Positions 1 through 4,774 of a DNA stretch of 6,943 nt are shown in pieces. The notes below the pieces were generated by a model that was not told where the DNA came from, made no database searches, and was given only the letters and a program-made list of their open reading frames with translations. A program made the translations under genes and the position numbers. Positions within the stretch are counted from its first letter, which is position 1, and each line of letters starts with the position of its first letter. The DNA is taken from contig JAJDEH010000088.1 of the NCBI GenBank assembly GCA_029259935.1, positions 1-6,943 on the forward strand. The letters run 5' to 3'. The DNA is from Planctomycetota bacterium (lineage in GTDB: Bacteria; Planctomycetota; Planctomycetia; Pirellulales; Pirellulaceae).

Positions 1-3000
1 GGGGGGCTGGCCTGGAGCCCGGACAGCAAGACGCTCGCCGTGGTGAAATTTCCCAGCGGCCAACCTAGATTGTGGAATGTCGATGGGACTGCCGGGCCGA
101 GTTTTGATCAAGTGCGTACTGTGAGAAGGATCCAGTGGCATCCGCAAGGAGATTGGCTTGCCGCCGTCAACCCGTATGATTCGACTTATCTACTAAGCCG
201 CGACGGTTCTGTCCAGAAGCGGCTGCCCACAAAGAGTGTGACGGGCGAACAAGTCGTCGGCTGGAGTCCTGACGGAAATTGGCTGGCGACCTCGAATCTG
301 TCCGCGAATAAAACACAGCTCTGGCAGCCGGACGGCACACCCGGCCCGGAGGTCACGGGCTTTTTCGCTGCTTGGCGTCCCGACAGCCGGCAATTCGCAG
401 CGGCGGAACGGCAAACCAACCGTGTTCACTTCTACAGCGTGGAAGGAAAACGCGAAAAGTCACTCGAAGGTTACTTCCACCTCTCGTGGTGTCCGGATGG
501 TAAAGGCTTGATTCTGATCAAGTATTTGTCGAAAAGTAACTCGACCGAAGTCGACTATCAACCATCCAACGGCGCGCCGTTGAAGCGGTTGGGACCCACT
601 CATTACAACGCACGGGTTGACTGGAGCCATGATCGAAGCACGGCCCTCATCTTCGCGGCGGAGCGGATTGATACCGCCTTGAACAAAGCCGTCATGCTGC
701 GGGTCGCCGGCGACGATCTTGTCGTGATCGATCTCAAACAGAATCTGCCCGGCTTGAATGCCATAGCGCTCAGTCCCAATGGCAGGCAAGCAGCCTATGG
801 ACTGGCCCTGTACGACGACGATCTGTACGGTGCGTGGCAATCGGCCACTGGTGTGATGGGTACATTTCAGCCCGGTCAAACCTCGAAGAAAGACTTCACA
901 CGGGAACTGCCGAAGGCCGTCGATGTGGCGTGGCATCCTGCCGACGAGCGATTCGCCTCGGCATCGCGTGACGGTACCATTCGCGTCTGGCACGCTGACG
1001 GTGCCCAACCTCGATCGCTCCACGGTCATAAAAACTGGGTCAACAGTGTCGCTTGGCAACCGGATGGCAAGGCACTGGCTTCGATTTCTTCAACCGGGCA
1101 ACTGCGTAGTTGGGATGAGGCGGGTGAGTCGCGACTCCTCCGTCCGGCCCAACCGCGACAAGGCTACGTCCGGCCGGCCACGGTCGCGTTCAATCCCGCT
1201 AATGGTCGCCAGCTTGTGCAAGCGGGGGCATCTGGTGTCAGCATCGGGCAGTGGGATGGCGAGGCCTATGAGCCACAACGTATCTCGGACATCCCGGCAC
1301 ATGTGAACCTGTTCAGGTGGAGCCCCGACGGTCGGCAGTTCGTGGCGGTGCGCCAATCCTTTGCTCTCGGAGATCGCGACGTTTCCCCACTATATTTCGG
1401 TCGCGCTGATGGTACAGAGATTAGGAAGGTCGACATCCCGAGTATGGTGGCCGCTGTCGCCTGGAGTCCTGACTCGTCGCGCGTGGTCGTATTCTCGTGG
1501 GGAATTAAGGCTGCTCCAATGTTCGTCACGCCGGACGGGCAAGTCGGCAAGCCGTTGCCGAATCAAGACATTGGGTGGGTCACCGATGCGGTCTGGCAGC
1601 CGGGCGGAAGAGTTTTCGCAGCGTCAGGTTCGTTCGGCTTGCCGTTGTCAGGTGTGTTCGGCGTGGTGTTGTGGAACGAGGATGGTTCGGTGGGGCCAAG
1701 CCTTGAAGACGCGTACAACATTTCGGGAGTCAAAAGCCTGTCGTTCAGTCATGACGACCGGCACCTAATCGCGGGTGGAGACAGCGGGATCGCGATGTGG
1801 GACATGAAAACGTTGAAGCTCACGCGATTGTTTGTTCCGTTGCCCGAGGACCAGGCCGCGGCCTTCAGCCCGGCCGGCGAGTTGTTATTCAGTACGCCGG
1901 GTGCCACGGACGAATTGGTTTACGTCGTCGAGCGGGAAGAAGGAAGATTTGAGCTATTCACACCCGCGGAGTTTCGCACGCAGTTCCTCTCTTCCGGAGC
2001 GCCGCAACGTCCGAAATCTACCATCCCCGCATCACCGCCCGATCCAGACCGCGATGCTGCCGAGCGAGTACTGAAAGCCGGAGGAAACGTCAGTGTTCAA
2101 CTGCGAGAGAGTACAACAACGCTGCAAGTCTACCAACTCGAAGATTTGCCGCCGCAGCGATTTGACGTCCAGACAGTACTGCTGAATTCACACGTTCTGA
2201 AGTCCAAACCGGTGGACGATGACGTGCTGCGCAGCCTGTCGTCGCTGTCGCGGTTGAACTTGATCGACTTGTTTGATTCTGGATTAGACGATGATAGCCT
2301 GGCGCTGCTGACCGATCTGCCCAAGCTGAGCGTTCTGATGTTGGATCAGACCGCCGTCACTGACGGTGGGCTGGCTCACCTAGCACAGTTCGAGTCGCTT
2401 GAAGTACTCGCGCTGATGGACACCCTTGTCTCGGATGACGGACTTCGGCACCTCAATAAACTTGTTCACCTTCGAGATTTGAGGCTCAACTACACCGACG
2501 TGAGCGACCGAGGGCTGCTGGCTCTCACGCAAAACAAGGAATTGCAGGAACTCTTTCTTTGCGGCACCCAGGTGACCAATGCCGGGGTGCATCACTTTAA
2601 GGAGTTTCCGAAACTCAGACGTCTGGCAATCCAAGGGACTCCCATTACGGACATGGGCTTGGCCGAGATCCAACAATGCAAGTCGCTGGAGGCCCTTGAT
2701 CTTTCGGGTCCGTTCATCACCGGGGACGGATTGGAGGAGTTGCGCAACATCCCGAATCTGAAATCACTCACTCTCTCCGACTTCAACGTCTCCGATGCCC
2801 TATTCTCGAAACTGGCGCGGATCGAGAGCCTGGAATGGCTGAGTTTTCTAGACCGATCGAGTGTGTCGGATGAAGGTCTGTACCATCTGCAAGAGCTTCC
2901 AAACCTGACGACCCTGAGACTCGGCGGCCCCTTCTTATCGGATCGTGGATTAAAAGAACTGGTCAAACTGAAGAGACTGCAAGTTCTGCAGATTAACGAG

Positions 3001-3246
3001 TCTAGAATCTCTAATGAAGGTTTAGCTGACCTTCATCCACTGTCGGGCCTTCGCGAGCTTCGAATCACTAGTGGTGAGATCACCGACGAGGGATGCGAGG
3101 CTCTGACCAAACTGCCCCGATTGAAAACGCTATTTCTCTACACGCCCAGAGTCACCAACGCCGGCGTCAACAAAATCGCCGAGGGTCTTCCCAATTGCAT
3201 GATCTTCGTCGACGGGAAACTGATGGCTTCCCCATCACGCAAGTAG
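1..3246 (+). CDS. WD40 beta-propeller protein with C-terminal leucine-rich repeats (5' partial)
   Basis: The frame is open from base 1 and the first codons (GGLAWSPDSKTLAV) already form a WD40 strand, so the true start is upstream and the GTG at 40 is internal. 1081 residues are visible. Residues 1 to about 655 hold about 15 degenerate WD40 blades, each with a W-S/H/Q-P-D/G-G-like turn and most closing on a W..DG or similar motif; the most canonical are at 307-335 (DGTIRVW) and 347-375. A linker with a YVVEREEG...LFTPAEF segment follows, a module I associate with planctomycete WD40 proteins. Residues about 746-1060 are 13 LRRs of 24 residues with the L..L..L.L....VTD.GL pattern; one repeat is 25 long. 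The protein ends GLPNCMIFVDGK, typical of planctomycete LRR domains. The likely role is protein binding or scaffolding, probably as two stacked seven-blade propellers plus an LRR arc. No catalytic motif is visible. An N-terminal Ser/Thr kinase or signal peptide could lie outside the window; this is inference. Confidence 0.93.
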   Translation, partial: GGLAWSPDSKTLAVVKFPSGQPRLWNVDGTAGPSFDQVRTVRRIQWHPQGDWLAAVNPYDSTYLLSRDGSVQKRLPTKSVTGEQVVGWSPDGNWLATSNLSANKTQLWQPDGTPGPEVTGFFAAWRPDSRQFAAAERQTNRVHFYSVEGKREKSLEGYFHLSWCPDGKGLILIKYLSKSNSTEVDYQPSNGAPLKRLGPTHYNARVDWSHDRSTALIFAAERIDTALNKAVMLRVAGDDLVVIDLKQNLPGLNAIALSPNGRQAAYGLALYDDDLYGAWQSATGVMGTFQPGQTSKKDFTRELPKAVDVAWHPADERFASASRDGTIRVWHADGAQPRSLHGHKNWVNSVAWQPDGKALASISSTGQLRSWDEAGESRLLRPAQPRQGYVRPATVAFNPANGRQLVQAGASGVSIGQWDGEAYEPQRISDIPAHVNLFRWSPDGRQFVAVRQSFALGDRDVSPLYFGRADGTEIRKVDIPSMVAAVAWSPDSSRVVVFSWGIKAAPMFVTPDGQVGKPLPNQDIGWVTDAVWQPGGRVFAASGSFGLPLSGVFGVVLWNEDGSVGPSLEDAYNISGVKSLSFSHDDRHLIAGGDSGIAMWDMKTLKLTRLFVPLPEDQAAAFSPAGELLFSTPGATDELVYVVEREEGRFELFTPAEFRTQFLSSGAPQRPKSTIPASPPDPDRDAAERVLKAGGNVSVQLRESTTTLQVYQLEDLPPQRFDVQTVLLNSHVLKSKPVDDDVLRSLSSLSRLNLIDLFDSGLDDDSLALLTDLPKLSVLMLDQTAVTDGGLAHLAQFESLEVLALMDTLVSDDGLRHLNKLVHLRDLRLNYTDVSDRGLLALTQNKELQELFLCGTQVTNAGVHHFKEFPKLRRLAIQGTPITDMGLAEIQQCKSLEALDLSGPFITGDGLEELRNIPNLKSLTLSDFNVSDALFSKLARIESLEWLSFLDRSSVSDEGLYHLQELPNLTTLRLGGPFLSDRGLKELVKLKRLQVLQINESRISNEGLADLHPLSGLRELRITSGEITDEGCEALTKLPRLKTLFLYTPRVTNAGVNKIAEGLPNCMIFVDGKLMASPSRK

Positions 3247-3477
3247 CGGTATCCAAAGACAGCGCCCATTCGCGCCCCATGCATATCTTCGTTTTATCCG
3301 TGTCTACCAAGAATCCCGATTCGAGGTCTGGATTGGTTCCGTTTTCAATGGTGCGTCACGGAGTATCCTCAGCGGATCTCTCGTTGGATGAGCACCGCAG
3401 TCCGTCGACTCAAGGGTCCTCCACGGGACATTGGGGCACTCCCTCACTTTTTTGCGGCGTTTTCCATAACGCATCCC
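3247..3477. other. Stretch without a recognisable gene
   Basis: This stretch follows the WD40-LRR stop codon. Two plus-strand frames stay open through it. One continues the phase of the upstream gene into the orphan WD40 blade. The other is a tail of a shadow frame inside the LRR region. Neither translation resembles a protein family I know. I see no clear rho-independent terminator: the T-run near 3448-3453 has no strong stem before it. Confidence 0.5.
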
Positions 3478-3561
3478 ATGACTGACAGAAAAGTGTTCCT
3501 CGGTTGCGAGGACGGGACCGTTCGCTCGTGGTCGTTAGATGATCTTGTGCAAGACAATTAG
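3478..3561 (+). pseudogene. Orphan C-terminal WD40 blade (gene remnant)
   Basis: A 27-residue frame starting at ATG 3478 reads MTDRKVFLGCEDGTVRSW followed by SLDDLVQDN and a TAG stop. The VFLGCEDGTVRSWSL core is a textbook WD40 C-strand and D-strand with the DGT-R-W signature. One blade cannot fold alone, so this is most likely the 3' tail of a lost WD40 gene. The same frame is open upstream to 3247, directly after the TAG of the WD40-LRR gene and in the same reading phase, with an internal ATG at 3388. That upstream peptide shows no WD40 pattern and I do not recognise it. No Shine-Dalgarno sequence precedes either ATG. The blade differs from the last blades of the upstream gene, so it is not a simple local duplication of them. 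It ends 8 bases before the stop of the convergent minus-strand gene. Confidence 0.55.
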
Positions 3562-3569
3562 GACAAGTG

Positions 3570-4139
3570 TCAACCTTCGAAGGGGTTGCATGAGACCGTT
3601 TCGGTGCCTCGCAGTGTGACCACCTGTTCAGCTAGGGTCTCGTCGCCTTTTTTCACAGTGACGCTCCACCTGCCAGGCCACAATCCAGATACCTTGAACC
3701 GTCGCTTGGTCCATCCGAAGCCGCGTGGGCTCTCGATCGGAATTCCGCTGGAGTCAGTGACAACTAATTCCAACGTAGGATCGGCCACCATTTTTTCACC
3801 AACAGTTGCCGCTATCGTTCCGCCCTCTACTAGAGCGTGCGAACCGATGTCCGTGGTGTTTTTGTCGACCGTGACTTCCGGTAATCTGCACCAGCCCGCA
3901 TAGTAGTCCTGGGCGTAGAGCAGGTAATCATCGCTCGGAAGAAAACGCACGCAAAAATTACCATCTTCGTCGCAGCGAGCATGGTAGACGAGGTCAGTCA
4001 TTTTTCCAATTGCAAGAACGTGAATTAGCTTGCGGTCCTGCTCAGCGCACTGAATTTCCCCCGTGATGCTGGCAGCCCCCAGTTGGAACCTTGTCTTCGT
4101 TCCACCTCGCATTACATCGAATTCTTGTTCGCCTAGCAA
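3570..4139 (-). CDS. Carboxypeptidase-regulatory-like beta-sandwich protein, probably N-terminally truncated
   Basis: The 189-residue reading (TTG at 4139; an ATG at 4112 is an alternative) has two successive beta-sandwich modules. Module 1, about residues 18-100, has ITGEI then D-E-D-G-N-F...LPSDDYLLYAQ, the D..G.F...LP...Y hallmark of CarboxypepD_reg-like folds. Module 2, about 106-180, has GGTIAATV, VTDSSGIPI and FKVSGLWPGRWSVTV, the F.V.GL.PG...V pattern. Such modules usually sit in tandem in long exported planctomycete proteins with a signal peptide. Here there is none, neither candidate start has a convincing ribosome site, and an in-frame TGA at 4194-4196 closes the frame upstream. The sequence from GEQEFDV onward looks like the middle of a repeat array, so this is probably the 3' end of a broken gene. 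An intact short protein from ATG 4112 remains possible. It converges with the plus-strand WD40 remnant. Confidence 0.6.
   Translation of the reverse strand: MLGEQEFDVMRGGTKTRFQLGAASITGEIQCAEQDRKLIHVLAIGKMTDLVYHARCDEDGNFCVRFLPSDDYLLYAQDYYAGWCRLPEVTVDKNTTDIGSHALVEGGTIAATVGEKMVADPTLELVVTDSSGIPIESPRGFGWTKRRFKVSGLWPGRWSVTVKKGDETLAEQVVTLRGTETVSCNPFEG
3571..3588. other. Short inverted repeat at the convergent gene ends
   Basis: CAACC (3571-3575) pairs with GGTTG (3584-3588). On the plus-strand transcript two G-U pairs extend the stem to 7 pairs around a CGAA loop. It overlaps the last codons and stop of the minus-strand gene and lies just past the plus-strand WD40 remnant. There is no T-run on either side, so it is not a classical rho-independent terminator. 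It could slow convergent transcription or be chance. Confidence 0.25.
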
Positions 4140-4196
4140 TCCATACAGGCGGCGGCGAAACCGAGACGGGAACCTTCGGGGCCCACTCCACCATCA

Positions 4197-4316
4197 GAAA
4201 TAGGTTCCGCGGCGGGATTGTAAACGGCGGTCAGCAGGCGCTGGCAACACCCTTCCTAGAGTACCCAACGCCTTGCAGCAAAGGGCGCTCGTGGACTGTT
4301 TGGGGATGCGTTTCGG
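4197..4316. other. Intergenic stretch, nothing recognised
   Basis: This stretch lies between the in-frame stop upstream of the beta-sandwich gene and the promoter of the small plus-strand gene. Short frames exist on both strands, for example a minus-strand frame closing at 4194, but none has protein-family character or a ribosome site. No strong repeat or hairpin was seen. Confidence 0.4.
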
Positions 4317-4346
4317 TTGGTCCAGATTTGCCGCTAGTGGTATACT
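4317..4346 (+). promoter_or_regulatory. Sigma70-like promoter, possibly giving a leaderless mRNA
   Basis: A -10 hexamer TATACT (4341-4346, five of six matches to TATAAT) lies 18 bases after a weak -35 TTGGTC (4317-4322, three of six). The expected transcription start, about 7 bases past the -10, falls on or next to the ATG at 4353. The transcript would then have no 5' leader and no Shine-Dalgarno sequence. The AGGG at 4348-4351 is too close to the ATG to serve as one. Called by eye; it drives the small antitoxin-like gene. Confidence 0.5.
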
Positions 4347-4352
4347 TAGGGT

Positions 4353-4511
4353 ATGACTCCTAAACTTAACGACGATTTGGCGAAAGCCCTCGATGAACAT
4401 GGTGGCAAACTCACCGTTCAGCACCCCTCAACCGGCGAGCCGGTTATTGTAATCGTCAGCCGGCGGCTTGACCAAGAAATGAAAAAGCTCTTTACGACGA
4501 TAGCGAAATGA
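4353..4511 (+). CDS. Small antitoxin-like protein, N-terminal part of a frame-split gene
   Basis: The product is 52 residues, beginning MTPKLNDDLAKALDEHGGKL. It matches a type of small planctomycete protein I recall: a short helix 'L...L..AL....G.PL', then 'V.HP.TGEPVIVIV' as the strand pair, then a helix 'RRLDQEMKKLF'. Such proteins normally continue with YDDS..T.EEM. Here the frame instead runs TTIAK and stops, while the expected continuation is in the -1 frame (see the next entry). The family is often annotated as hypothetical or antitoxin-like and can precede a toxin-like gene; that role is inference. No toxin is present downstream. The start is the only ATG close to the strong -10 box. 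A one-base deletion in the AAAAA run (4482-4486) or the TTT run (4491-4493) would explain the split. Confidence 0.6.
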   Translation: MTPKLNDDLAKALDEHGGKLTVQHPSTGEPVIVIVSRRLDQEMKKLFTTIAK

Positions 4512-4630
4512 CGCCTGAAGAAATGCTTGCCGCTGCCGCTGCCGGAAACCGTGGAGAAGACGGCTGGGACGCACCCGGAATGGAAGTCTATGATTCGCCA
4601 CAATACGACGCTCCATCCGAACAACCATGA
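4508..4630 (+). pseudogene. C-terminal part of the frame-split antitoxin-like gene (-1 frame)
   Basis: This 40-residue frame opens with ATG overlapping the stop of the preceding frame (ATGA at 4508-4511). It reads MTPEEMLAAAAAGNRGEDGW, then DAPGMEVYD and a Pro/Asp/Tyr-rich tail. Reading the same frame back to 4493 gives YDDSE before MTPEEM, which joins well to the ...MKKLF end of the first frame and restores a family-like protein of about 90 residues. The coding character clearly crosses from one frame to the other near 4482-4493. The alternatives are two separate translationally coupled peptides, programmed -1 slippage at AAA AAG (4482-4487), or a sequencing error. I favour a recent one-base deletion. 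Its stop again overlaps an ATG (ATGA at 4627-4630). Confidence 0.5.
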
Positions 4631-4694
4631 AGGTTTGTGATTGTAAATCTCACGCGGTTTGTTGCTGTTGCCGACGAGTGCACGAAGTGAATTG

Positions 4695-4740
4695 TGGTGC
4701 AGGCGTCCCGCCTGCCATTGCAGCCCAACTGCCGGCACCA
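4695..4740. repeat. GC-rich palindromic intergenic element
   Basis: A perfect 7-base stem GCAGGCG (4699-4705) / CGCCTGC (4709-4715) closes on a TCC loop. An outer pair TGGTGC (4695-4700) / GCACCA (4735-4740) can form an alternative, longer structure. The core AGGCGTCCCGCCTG resembles a dispersed intergenic palindrome I recall from planctomycete and verrucomicrobial genomes; that is memory, not a search. It sits 35 bases beyond the stop codon of the minus-strand BNR gene. It could act as a transcript end or mRNA-stabilising hairpin, but no T-run follows on either strand. Confidence 0.55.
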
Positions 4741-4774
4741 GTAGTCAATCAGAGAAGAAACCGTCTGACGAGTC

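Noticed and set aside
460..1059. Minus-strand open frame of 199 codons
   Set aside because: It lies wholly within the WD40 region in the opposite strand. The WD40 translation is clearly the coding one.
2236..3180. Tandem DNA repeat of 72 bases
   Set aside because: The periodicity is at the protein level (24-residue LRRs). The DNA copies are too diverged to be a recent tandem repeat.
3431..3453. Rho-independent terminator before the T-run
   Set aside because: Only a 3-base GGG/CCC pairing is possible before the T-run, too weak for a terminator stem.
3093..3485. Plus-strand frame of 130 codons overlapping the LRR gene end
   Set aside because: The first half is a frame shadow of the LRR repeats, and the second half has low-complexity composition with no recognisable motif or ribosome site.
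4091..4363. Plus-strand frame of 90 codons before the small antitoxin-like gene
   Set aside because: It starts inside the antisense of the beta-sandwich gene and has no protein-family character.
4481..4487. Programmed -1 frameshift site (A AAA AAG type)
   Set aside because: The heptamer in phase is G AAA AAG, not A AAA AAG. Without a visible stimulatory stem I do not call it programmed; a simple one-base deletion is more likely.
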